Source: Firmicutes bacterium CAG:95
Lineage (GTDB): Bacteria; Bacillota; Clostridia; Lachnospirales; Lachnospiraceae
Direction of reading: 5' to 3'
NCBI GenBank assembly: GCA_000438155.1
Contig: FR902863.1
Span: 37,654 to 54,270, forward strand
DNA: 16,617 bases
Shown: piece by piece, positions 7,149 through 13,563 of the stretch
Numbering within the stretch: position 1 is the first letter of the stretch
How the letters are laid out: every line of letters starts with the position of its first letter
Made by a program: the position numbers and the translations under genes
The notes under the pieces: model-generated
Told to the model about the DNA's origin: nothing
What the model saw: only the letters and a program-made list of their open reading frames with translations
The model's database searches: none

Positions 7149-7691
7149 ATGTCACGTATAGGAAGAATGCCAATCGCGATTCCTGCAGGCGTAACTGTAG
7201 AGGTTGCAGAAAATAATAAAGTGACTGTAAAAGGTCCTAAGGGAACACTTGAGAGAGTGCTTCCTTCAGAGATGGAAATCAAGGTAGAAGGTGCTGAGAT
7301 CACCGTTAGCAGACCCAATGATTTAAAGAAGATGAAATCTTTACATGGTCTTACCAGAACACTGATCCACAACATGGTAGTTGGTGTTACCGATGGCTTT
7401 GAGAAGAAGCTTGAAGTAAACGGTGTTGGTTACAGAGCAGCCAAGGCTGGTAAGAAGTTAGCCTTATCCTTAGGATATTCCCATCCGGTAGAGATGGAAG
7501 ATCCCGAAGGAATCGAGACAGTTCTTGAAGGACAGAATATCATTATTGTCAAGGGTATTGATAAAGAAAAAGTTGGCCAATACGCAGCTGAAATCAGAGA
7601 CAAGAGAAGACCTGAACCTTACAAGGGCAAGGGTATTAAGTATGCTGATGAAACAATCAGACGTAAAGTTGGTAAGACTGGTAAGAAATAG
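7149..7691 (+). CDS. rplF: 50S ribosomal protein L6
   Basis: L6 lies near the sarcin-ricin loop and factor-binding site of the 50S subunit. The 180-residue product opens SRIGRMPIAIPAGVTVEVAE and contains the two duplicated L6 folds: the first over about 1-80 with TVKGPKGTLERVL, the second over about 85-175 with GVGYRAAKAGKKLALSLGYSHPV. The C-terminal signature RPEPYKGKGIKYADETIRRK is intact. Length is typical. The ATG follows AGGAGGT (7136-7142). Confidence 0.98.
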   Translation: MSRIGRMPIAIPAGVTVEVAENNKVTVKGPKGTLERVLPSEMEIKVEGAEITVSRPNDLKKMKSLHGLTRTLIHNMVVGVTDGFEKKLEVNGVGYRAAKAGKKLALSLGYSHPVEMEDPEGIETVLEGQNIIIVKGIDKEKVGQYAAEIRDKRRPEPYKGKGIKYADETIRRKVGKTGKK

Positions 7692-7708
7692 ATAAGGAGA
7701 GTATAAAG

Positions 7709-8077
7709 ATGGTTAGTAAAAAGTCAAGACAAGATGTACGTGTTAAAAAACACATGAAAATACGTAACCGTTTTAGCGGTACAGCTGAAAGACCTCGTCT
7801 TTCCGTATTCAGAAGCAATAATCATATGTATGCTCAAATTATTGATGATACCGTTGGAAATACTCTGGTTTCTGCATCCACTACCGAGAAGGCAGTAAAG
7901 GCAGAGCTTGAGAAGACCAATAACGTTGATGCAGCAGCATATTTAGGAACTGTTATTGCAAAGAGAGCACTTGAAAAGGGTATTGATACCGTTGTTTTTG
8001 ACAGAGGCGGCTTTATATACCAGGGTAAGATAGCAGCATTAGCTGAAGCAGCCAGAGAAGCTGGCTTGAATTTCTAG
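7709..8077 (+). CDS. rplR: 50S ribosomal protein L18
   Basis: L18 binds 5S rRNA and brings it into the central protuberance with L5. The 122-residue product has a basic N-terminal tail (VSKKSRQDVRVKKHMKIRNR), then the core GTAERPRLSVFRSNNHMYAQIIDD, and the family end KALEKGIDTVVFDRGGFIYQGKI-like segment followed by ALAEAAREAGLNF. Length is typical. TAAGGAGAG (7692-7700) lies before the ATG and directly after the rplF stop. Confidence 0.98.
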   Translation: MVSKKSRQDVRVKKHMKIRNRFSGTAERPRLSVFRSNNHMYAQIIDDTVGNTLVSASTTEKAVKAELEKTNNVDAAAYLGTVIAKRALEKGIDTVVFDRGGFIYQGKIAALAEAAREAGLNF

Positions 8078-8093
8078 GAAGGGAGAAACGTAC

Positions 8094-8603
8094 ATGAGAA
8101 AGACAATCATCGATGTCAGCAACATGGAATTAACAGAAAAAGTTGTTACCATCAAGCGTGTAACTAAGGTTGTTAAAGGTGGACGTAACATGCGTTTTAC
8201 AGCTTTAGTAGTAGTTGGAGACATGAATGGCCATGTTGGTGCAGGTCTTGGAAAGGCAACAGAAATCCCTGAAGCTATCCGTAAAGGAAAAGAAGATGCT
8301 ATCAAGAATCTGGTTTCCGTTGCAACAGACGAAAATATGAGTATCACACATGATTTTATTGGTAAGTTCGGTTCTGCTTCCGTTCTGTTAAAGAAGGCTC
8401 CGGATGGTACCGGTATCATCGCAGGCGGTCCTGCACGTATCGTTTGTGAGCTTGCCGGAATCAAGAACATCCGTACCAAGTCTCTTGGTTCTAACAACAA
8501 GCAGAATGTAGTACTTGCTACAATCGCCGGTTTAAGCGAACTTAAGACACCCGAAGCAGTAGCTAAGAATCGTGGTAAATCTTTAGAAGAAGTTATGGCA
8601 TAG
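8094..8603 (+). CDS. rpsE: 30S ribosomal protein S5
   Basis: S5 sits at the mRNA entry site and affects decoding accuracy with S4. The 169-residue product has the N-terminal double-stranded-RNA-binding-like domain (about 14-77) with the loop VTKVVKGGRNMRF (23-35), the region altered in spectinomycin-resistant mutants elsewhere and apparently wild-type here. It continues with GLGKATEIPEAIRKGKEDA and the C-terminal domain with GTGIIAGGPARIVCELAGI. Length is typical. AAGGGAG (8079-8085) precedes the ATG. The TAG stop is part of the rpmD Shine-Dalgarno sequence. Confidence 0.98.
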   Translation: MRKTIIDVSNMELTEKVVTIKRVTKVVKGGRNMRFTALVVVGDMNGHVGAGLGKATEIPEAIRKGKEDAIKNLVSVATDENMSITHDFIGKFGSASVLLKKAPDGTGIIAGGPARIVCELAGIKNIRTKSLGSNNKQNVVLATIAGLSELKTPEAVAKNRGKSLEEVMA

Positions 8604-8616
8604 GAGGGAATAAACG

Positions 8617-8805
8617 ATGGCAGAACAGAAAATGTTAAAGATCACATTAGTAAAATCTCCTATCGGAGCAGTTCCTAAACACAGAGCTACTGTTGAATCT
8701 ATGGGACTTAGAAAGCTGAACAAGAGCATCACACTGCCGGACAATGCGGCTACAAGAGGCCAGATTCAGCAGATCAGACATTTAATTAAAGTAGAAGAAG
8801 TATAA
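8617..8805 (+). CDS. rpmD: 50S ribosomal protein L30
   Basis: L30 is a small 50S protein present in most but not all bacteria. The 62-residue product shows the compact family pattern: LKITLVKSPIGAVPKHRATV (7-26), then GLRKLNKSITLPDNAATRGQ and IRHLIKVEEV. Length is typical (about 59-62). Its Shine-Dalgarno sequence AGGAGGG (8602-8608) overlaps the rpsE stop codon, implying coupled translation. Confidence 0.97.
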   Translation: MAEQKMLKITLVKSPIGAVPKHRATVESMGLRKLNKSITLPDNAATRGQIQQIRHLIKVEEV

Positions 8806-8827
8806 TAGATAAGGAGGTGTCAAGAGC

Positions 8828-9271
8828 ATGGAATTATCAAATTTAAGACCTGCAGAAGGTTCTACACATAGTGATAATTTTAGAAGAGGTCGTGGACACG
8901 GTTCAGGAAACGGCAAGACAGCTGGTAAGGGTCACAAGGGTCAGAAGGCTCGTTCCGGTGCACCCAGACCGGGCTTTGAAGGTGGACAGATGCCTTTGTA
9001 CAGACGAATTCCGAAGAGAGGCTTCAAGTGCCCGAGTCATTTGGAAATCGTTAGTGTTAACTTAGGCTTACTCAATGACAGATTTGAAGATGGAGCTGTT
9101 GTAGATGTAGATGCATTAATCGCAGCCGGAATCATCAAGAATCCCAGAGATGGTGTTAAGATCCTTGGAAACGGAGAATTAACCAAGAAGCTTACCGTTA
9201 AGGCAAATGCGTTCAGTGCATCTGCTAAAGAGAAAATCGAAGCTATTGGTGGAACTGCAGAGGTGATGTAA
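8828..9271 (+). CDS. rplO: 50S ribosomal protein L15
   Basis: L15 is a late-assembly 50S protein. The 147-residue product has ELSNLRPAEGSTHSDNFRRG, a Gly- and basic-rich extended arm (about 19-54, with GKTAGKGHKGQKARSG and FEGGQMPLYRRIPKRGF), and a globular C-terminal domain with the family segment KILGNGELTKKLTVKANAFS. Length is typical. AAGGAGG (8811-8817) lies upstream of the ATG at 8828. The stop TAA shares one base with the secY start (TAATG, 9269-9273), as often seen in this operon, linking SecY synthesis to ribosomal protein synthesis. Confidence 0.98.
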   Translation: MELSNLRPAEGSTHSDNFRRGRGHGSGNGKTAGKGHKGQKARSGAPRPGFEGGQMPLYRRIPKRGFKCPSHLEIVSVNLGLLNDRFEDGAVVDVDALIAAGIIKNPRDGVKILGNGELTKKLTVKANAFSASAKEKIEAIGGTAEVM

Positions 9272-10596
9272 TGCTTACAACACTCAAAAACGTTTTTAAG
9301 ATTAAGGAACTCAGAAACAAGATTTTATTTACACTTGGCATGTTAGTTGTGATTCGTTTCGGATCACAGCTTCCCGTGCCGGGAATTCGTATTGAAGAAT
9401 TTGTAAACTGGTTTCAGCAGAAGGTCGGTGCAGCTGATTCCTCAGGGTTCCTGAGCGCGATTACGGGTGGTTCATTTGAAAATATGTCCATACTGGCATT
9501 GAACATTACCCCGTACATCACATCTTCCATTATTATGCAGCTGCTTACAATTGCAATTCCAAAGTTAGAGGAAATGCAGAAGGACGGCGAAGATGGAAGA
9601 AAGAAGATCGTTGCAATCACCCGTTATGTGACAGTCGGACTTGCTTTAATTGAATCCGCTGCCATGGCATTTGCTTTTTGGAACGGCGGAATGCTTGATT
9701 CCCAAAATGCATTGAATGTGATTACCATTATTGCAACATTGACGGCAGGTAGCGCGTTCTTAATGTGGGTTGGAGAGCAGATCACGGAACACGGAATCGG
9801 AAATGGTATTTCCATCGTATTGGTTATTAACATTATTTCCAGAATTCCGCAGGATATTTCTCAGTTGTTTAAGACTTTTGTACTTGTTGAAGGCAAGCCG
9901 ATTGCCGTACGTGTTGTTGCAGCGCTGGTTATTATTGCTGTAATTGTTGCAGTTGTTGTTCTTGTTATTATCCTGAACGGCGGAACACGTAAAATTCCTG
10001 TACAGTATGCAAAGAAAATACAGGGAAGAAAGACCGTAGGAGGTCAGTCCTCCTGTATTCCATTAAAGGTAAATACTTCCGGTGTTATCCCGATTATTTT
10101 TGCGTCATCCCTGATGCAGCTTCCGGTAGTGATTTGCAGCTTCTTCGGAATTCAGGGAACAGGTTTCTGGGGACATGTGCTTCGTGGATTAAGCTCCAGT
10201 AACTGGTGCAATCCCAAAGAGCCGGTTTACTCCATTGGATTGGTAGTATATATTGCATTAGTAATCTTTTTTGCTTACTTCTATACATCCATTACCTTTA
10301 ATCCATTGGAAATTGCAGATAACATGAAAAAGTCCGGTGGATTTATTCCGGGTATCCGTCCCGGTAAGCCGACGAGTGATTATCTGACAAAGATCTTAAA
10401 TTACATCGTATTTATCGGTGCGATTGGTCTTACGATCGTGTGTGTCATTCCTTTCATCTTTAATGGTGTATTTGGCGCACAGGTATCCTTTGGCGGAACA
10501 AGTCTGATCATCATTGTCAGCGTTATCTTAGAGACAATGAAGCAGGTGGAATCCCAGATGCTTGTCCGTAACTACAAGGGATTTTTAAATGATTAG
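9271..10596 (+). CDS. secY: Protein translocase subunit SecY
   Basis: SecY is the channel-forming subunit of the SecYEG translocon in the cytoplasmic membrane. The 441-residue product has ten predicted membrane segments, roughly at 18-33, 72-93, 114-136, 146-167, 177-193, 209-236, 268-292, 318-341, 380-402 and 406-421. Family landmarks are RFGSQLPVPGI after the first segment, the signature LNITPYITSSIIMQLL (77-92), GEQITEHGIGNGIS (168-181), and the cytoplasmic loop GGFIPGIRPGKPTSDYL (356-372). The length fits the Firmicutes norm. The start overlaps the rplO stop by one base; the AGAGGTG at 9260-9266 is a modest Shine-Dalgarno sequence, so coupling probably matters. Confidence 0.98.
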   Translation: MLTTLKNVFKIKELRNKILFTLGMLVVIRFGSQLPVPGIRIEEFVNWFQQKVGAADSSGFLSAITGGSFENMSILALNITPYITSSIIMQLLTIAIPKLEEMQKDGEDGRKKIVAITRYVTVGLALIESAAMAFAFWNGGMLDSQNALNVITIIATLTAGSAFLMWVGEQITEHGIGNGISIVLVINIISRIPQDISQLFKTFVLVEGKPIAVRVVAALVIIAVIVAVVVLVIILNGGTRKIPVQYAKKIQGRKTVGGQSSCIPLKVNTSGVIPIIFASSLMQLPVVICSFFGIQGTGFWGHVLRGLSSSNWCNPKEPVYSIGLVVYIALVIFFAYFYTSITFNPLEIADNMKKSGGFIPGIRPGKPTSDYLTKILNYIVFIGAIGLTIVCVIPFIFNGVFGAQVSFGGTSLIIIVSVILETMKQVESQMLVRNYKGFLND

Positions 10597-10610
10597 TATG
10601 TAATGATAAT

Positions 10611-10663
10611 TAGAGGTGCAAGGGAAGCGTCTGCTTCCCCTATGCCTCTATATTGCTGTTTTT
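10611..10663 (+). promoter_or_regulatory. Two-part hairpin between secY and adk
   Basis: GGGAAGC (10622-10628) and GCTTCCC (10633-10639) form a perfect 7-bp stem with a GTCT loop. An outer stem TAGAGG (10611-10616) with CCTCTA (10645-10650) encloses it. A five-T run starts at 10659, eight bases after the outer stem, which is too far for a good intrinsic terminator. It may be a weak terminator or attenuator that lowers read-through into adk, or an mRNA-processing or stability element. The 118-base gap holds no supported gene. Confidence 0.5.
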
Positions 10664-10714
10664 AAAAATACGTTTTTGGATTTTTTTACAATGCAGAAAG
10701 GCATGGTTAATAGT

Positions 10715-11356
10715 ATGAAGGTTATTATGTTAGGTGCACCTGGTGCAGGTAAAGGCACACAGGCCAAAATGATTGCAGAAAAATACGGCGTTCCACACAT
10801 TTCTACAGGAGATATCTTCCGTGCAAACATCAAGGAAGGTACCGAGCTTGGTATGGAAGCGAAAAAATATATGGATCAGGGACAGCTTGTTCCCGATGAG
10901 TTAACCGTCAGGATTCTTCTTGACCGTGTGGCAAAGGATGACTGTAAGAACGGTTACGTCCTGGATGGTTTTCCGAGAACCATTCCCCAGGCAGAAGTTC
11001 TTGACAAAGCTTTAAGTGAGATTAATGATAAGATTGACTATGCAATTAATGTTGATGTTCCGGATGAAAATATTATCAACCGTATGGGCGGAAGACGTGC
11101 ATGTCTTTCCTGCGGAGCTACTTATCATATGGTACACATTCCTCCGAAGAAGGAAGGAATCTGTGATGTATGCGGACAGCCCCTGGTACTTCGTGACGAT
11201 GATAAGCCGGAAACTGTAAAGAACCGTCTGGATGTTTATCATAAGCAGACACAGCCTTTAATTGATTTCTACAATGCAAAGGGAATCTTAAAGAGCGTTG
11301 ACGGAACCGTGGATATGAAAGATGTATTTGCAGCAATTGTTGCAATTTTAGGTTAA
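10715..11356 (+). CDS. adk: Adenylate kinase
   Basis: Adenylate kinase interconverts ATP + AMP and 2 ADP in the cytoplasm. The 213-residue product has the P-loop GAPGAGKGTQ (7-16), an AMP-binding region with HISTGDIFR (28-36), and DGFPRT (84-89). Its LID domain carries Cys130-x2-Cys133 and Cys150-x2-Cys153, the zinc-binding form common in Gram-positive bacteria. The frame is open further upstream, but the family start MKVIMLGAPG places the ATG at 10715. AGAAAGG (10695-10701) is 13 bases away, so initiation may be modest. The map start lies three bases after the stop. Confidence 0.98.
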   Translation: MKVIMLGAPGAGKGTQAKMIAEKYGVPHISTGDIFRANIKEGTELGMEAKKYMDQGQLVPDELTVRILLDRVAKDDCKNGYVLDGFPRTIPQAEVLDKALSEINDKIDYAINVDVPDENIINRMGGRRACLSCGATYHMVHIPPKKEGICDVCGQPLVLRDDDKPETVKNRLDVYHKQTQPLIDFYNAKGILKSVDGTVDMKDVFAAIVAILG

Positions 11357-11359
11357 ACA

Positions 11360-12127
11360 ATGGCAGTTACGATTAAATCAGCACATGAAATTGAACTGAT
11401 GCGCGAATCCTGTCGTCTGCTTTCACTCGTTTTTGACGGCATGGAGAAGATGATAAAGCCGGGAATTACCACGGCAGAGATTAATCAGCTTGGTGATCGG
11501 CTCATCCGTGAGTATGGCGGGATTCCCAATTTCTTAAATTATGACGGATATCCTGCTTCGATCTGTGTTTCTGTAAACGATGAAGTGGTTCATGGAATTC
11601 CTTCGGATAAAAGGGTGTTACAGGAAGGCGATATCGTAAGCCTGGATGCCGGTCTCATATATGAAGGGTATCATTCCGATGCGGCAAGAACTTATCCGGT
11701 TGGAAACATCAGCAAAGAGGCAGCGGATCTGATCGAAGTGACCAGGCAGAGCTTCTTTGAAGGGATAAAGTTTGCACGGGCAGGAAACCATCTTCATGAT
11801 ATCTCCAACGCAATTGATGACTATTGCAGGAAACGGGGATACGGAGTGGTCAGACAGCTTGTGGGCCACGGAATCGGTACACACCTTCATGAGGATCCAT
11901 CGATTCCCAATTACCATCAGTGGAGGAGAGGAATTAAGCTTTGTCCGGGGATGACGCTTGCCATCGAGCCGATGATTAATATCGGGGGCTATGAAGTGGC
12001 ATGGGCAGATGATGACTGGACGGTAGTAACCATGGATGGATCATTATCTGCACATTATGAAAATACGATACTGATCACCGAAGGTGCGCCGGAAATTCTG
12101 ACGCTTCCTTCCTATCATATGGAATAG
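11360..12127 (+). CDS. map: Type I methionine aminopeptidase
   Basis: This metalloenzyme removes the initiator Met from nascent proteins at the ribosome exit. The 255-residue product has the pita-bread fold with five metal ligands that can all be placed: Asp96, Asp107 (HSDAART), His170 (VGHGIGTHLHEDP), Glu203 (LAIEPM) and Glu234 (HYENTILIT). The active-site His78 (VHGIP) and His177 are also present. It lacks the N-terminal SH3-binding or zinc extension of some forms. No Shine-Dalgarno sequence is visible before the ATG, which is three bases after the adk stop; translation probably relies on coupling. Confidence 0.98.
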   Translation: MAVTIKSAHEIELMRESCRLLSLVFDGMEKMIKPGITTAEINQLGDRLIREYGGIPNFLNYDGYPASICVSVNDEVVHGIPSDKRVLQEGDIVSLDAGLIYEGYHSDAARTYPVGNISKEAADLIEVTRQSFFEGIKFARAGNHLHDISNAIDDYCRKRGYGVVRQLVGHGIGTHLHEDPSIPNYHQWRRGIKLCPGMTLAIEPMINIGGYEVAWADDDWTVVTMDGSLSAHYENTILITEGAPEILTLPSYHME

Positions 12128-12139
12128 GAGACCGATGCA

Positions 12140-12409
12140 ATGCTGGGAATGTTTGCCGTTTCAAAAGCAGGCCATGATCAGGGACAGATGTATGTGGTTT
12201 TAAAAGAAGAAGGAGATTCGGTATTACTTGCAGATGGAAGACTTAAGACCATCGAATCCCCCAAAAAGAAAAATAAGAAGCATATACAGCTTGTAAAGAC
12301 GGGGCTTGATGAGAACCTCGTAATTAAAATCAAAAATCAGCAACCTATTAATAATGAAGAAATCAAAGCAGCGATTAAATGCAGAATCAAGGAGGTAGCG
12401 CATGTCTAA
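12140..12409 (+). CDS. KOW-domain RNA-binding protein (L14e/L6e-like), function unknown
   Basis: This 89-residue basic protein has an N-terminal KOW-like segment (FAVSKAGHDQGQMYVVLKEE, 5-24), followed by DSVLLADGRLKTIESPKKKNKKHIQLV. That pattern resembles the archaeal/eukaryotic L14e/L6e/L27e family, and small proteins of this kind are known between map and infA in many Firmicutes. A role in ribosome assembly or RNA binding is inferred from the domain and from its position among translation genes; no specific function is known to me. AGGAG (12126-12130) begins in the map stop codon and is 9 bases before the ATG. The 3' end overlaps infA by 8 bases, implying coupling to IF-1. Confidence 0.85.
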   Translation: MLGMFAVSKAGHDQGQMYVVLKEEGDSVLLADGRLKTIESPKKKNKKHIQLVKTGLDENLVIKIKNQQPINNEEIKAAIKCRIKEVAHV

Positions 12410-12620
12410 AGCCGATGTAATCGAAATTGAAGGAACTGTTGTAGAGAAGCTTCCGAATACCATGTTCCAGGTAGAACTGGAAAATGGACACAGAGTACTT
12501 GCACATATCAGTGGCAAGTTAAGACAGAACTTTATCCGTATCCTTCCCGGGGATAAGGTAACACTGGAACTTTCTCCGTATGATTTAAGCAAGGGAAGAA
12601 TTATCTGGAGAGATAAATAA
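12402..12620 (+). CDS. infA: Translation initiation factor IF-1
   Basis: IF-1 binds the 30S A site during initiation. The 72-residue product is a complete single OB (S1) fold with the usual SKADVIEIEGTVVEKLPNTMF start, the central VLAHISGKLRQNFIRILPGDKV stretch and the end YDLSKGRIIWRDK. Length is canonical. A strong AAGGAGG (12389-12395) is 6 bases before the ATG and lies within the upstream KOW gene, whose last 8 bases overlap infA. Confidence 0.98.
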   Translation: MSKADVIEIEGTVVEKLPNTMFQVELENGHRVLAHISGKLRQNFIRILPGDKVTLELSPYDLSKGRIIWRDK

Positions 12621-12665
12621 AATCAGCGGAATGTGAATGGTATCAGAATGCAGGAAAATTAATAC

Positions 12666-12694
12666 TTGCATTTCGATATATAAGATGCTATAAT
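12666..12694 (+). promoter_or_regulatory. Near-consensus sigma-A promoter upstream of rpmJ
   Basis: The -35 box is TTGCAT (12666-12671), and the -10 box is a perfect TATAAT (12689-12694). The spacer is exactly 17 bases. TG at 12686-12687, one base before the -10 box, makes it an extended -10 promoter. The expected transcription start is near 12701, giving a short leader to the rpmJ ATG at 12728. It lies in the 107-base infA–rpmJ gap and would supply extra transcription for rpmJ, rpsM, rpsK, rpsD, rpoA and rplQ. Confidence 0.8.
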
Positions 12695-12727
12695 GTAAAA
12701 CGGTCTTTTTTGAAAGGAGGGTTTAAC

Positions 12728-12841
12728 ATGAAGGTTAGATCATCAGTAAAACCGATTTGCGAGAAATGCAAAATCATCAAGAGAAAAGGACGTATCAGAG
12801 TTATCTGTGAGAATCCGAAGCACAAACAGAGACAGGGATAA
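12728..12841 (+). CDS. rpmJ: 50S ribosomal protein L36 (zinc form)
   Basis: L36 is the smallest 50S protein and organises 23S rRNA near the GTPase centre side of the subunit. The 37-codon frame reads MKVRSSVKPICEKCKIIKRK and ends HKQRQG. It carries the zinc ligands Cys11, Cys14, Cys27 and His32. A strong AAAGGAGGG (12713-12721) is 6 bases before the ATG. The product is full length for the family. It is the first gene after the internal promoter, and a long gene-free leader to rpsM follows. Confidence 0.97.
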   Translation: MKVRSSVKPICEKCKIIKRKGRIRVICENPKHKQRQG

Positions 12842-13138
12842 TCTGCTGCATATCATGAATTAAGATGTGAGATGTGGGAGGATTCTTGTCTATTTGTATA
12901 TGAAGCGGCTGCAGTGCCATAGAGCACTGATTTGTATATAAATTGTTCCAGGGAGCCTTAAGTAGATTACTTCTTGATTCGCAGGTTTGCGATGAGATTT
13001 GTGTCGCAGTGACCACAAAGGACCAGGTCACGTGATTTGCGTAAGATCGGAAACGTCCGATTGGGCGGTAAGCCCCAATCAATTAGTATTAATGTATGAA
13101 GTATGAAGAATTCATACAAGAAAATGGAGGAAAAGTAA
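12842..13138 (+). promoter_or_regulatory. Long structured leader upstream of rpsM
   Basis: These 297 bases between rpmJ and rpsM hold no supported gene but several stems. CAGTGC/GCACTG (12912-12917 with 12924-12929) is flanked by two copies of ATTTGTATAT (12892-12901 and 12930-12939). TCGCA/TGCGA pairs at 12979-12983 with 12988-12992. GTGACC/GGTCAC (13009-13014 with 13026-13031) is extended by CGCA/TGCG (13005-13008 with 13038-13041). ATCGGA/TCCGAT pairs at 13046-13051 with 13056-13061, GATTGGG/CCCAATC at 13059-13065 with 13074-13080, and GTATGAA/TTCATAC at 13101-13107 with 13111-13117, just before the Shine-Dalgarno sequence. The position matches where S4 binds the E. coli alpha operon mRNA; that role here is inference. 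No terminator T-run follows any stem. Confidence 0.55.
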
Positions 13139-13507
13139 ATGGCTCGTATTGCAGGTGTTGACTTACCTAGAGAAAAGCGTGTAGAAATCGGCTTAACTTA
13201 TGTTTATGGAATCGGAAGAGTAAGCGCTGCGAAGATTCTTGAGAAGGCACAGGTTAATCCGGATACCCGTGTAAGAGAGTTGACTGACGACGAAGTTAAG
13301 AGAATCAGCGAAGTAATCGACGCTGAGTACATGGTAGAAGGTGACTTAAGAAGAGAAGTTGCCTTAAATATCAAGAGACTTCAGGAAATTGGCTGCTACA
13401 GAGGAATCCGTCATAGAAAGGGACTTCCTGTACGTGGTCAGAAGACCAAGACAAACGCAAGAACCCGTAAAGGTCCCAAGCGTACTGTTGCTAACAAGAA
13501 GAAATAA
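13139..13507 (+). CDS. rpsM: 30S ribosomal protein S13
   Basis: S13 lies at the top of the 30S head and makes bridges to L5 and the 50S subunit. The 122-residue product starts ARIAGVDLPREKRVEIGLTY and has the helix-hairpin-helix YGIGRVSAAKILEKA (about 22-36). The C-terminal signature RHRKGLPVRGQKTKTNART (about 94-112) is followed by a basic tail that reaches the P-site tRNA. Length is typical. TGGAGG (13125-13130) lies 8 bases before the ATG. In E. coli this is the first gene of the alpha operon. Confidence 0.98.
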   Translation: MARIAGVDLPREKRVEIGLTYVYGIGRVSAAKILEKAQVNPDTRVRELTDDEVKRISEVIDAEYMVEGDLRREVALNIKRLQEIGCYRGIRHRKGLPVRGQKTKTNARTRKGPKRTVANKKK

Positions 13508-13563
13508 GTTGGTAATGTAGTAGTACTGTAAATTAATTTTTGAAAGAAAGTAGGTTAGTTTAG

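Noticed and set aside
10642..10665. Seven-codon upstream reading frame (MPLYCCF) before adk
   Set aside because: No ribosome-binding site and it overlaps the hairpin; too short to support as a leader peptide.
10662..10692. Possible adk promoter with TACAAT (10687-10692)
   Set aside because: The -10 is fair, but the best -35 (TTAAAA) is weak and 19 bases away, so I do not call it.
10616..10714. In-frame upstream extension of adk giving a 246-residue product with a hydrophobic N-terminus
   Set aside because: It runs through the hairpin region, has no ribosome-binding site, and adenylate kinases begin directly with MKVIMLGAPG-like sequence, which places the start at 10715.
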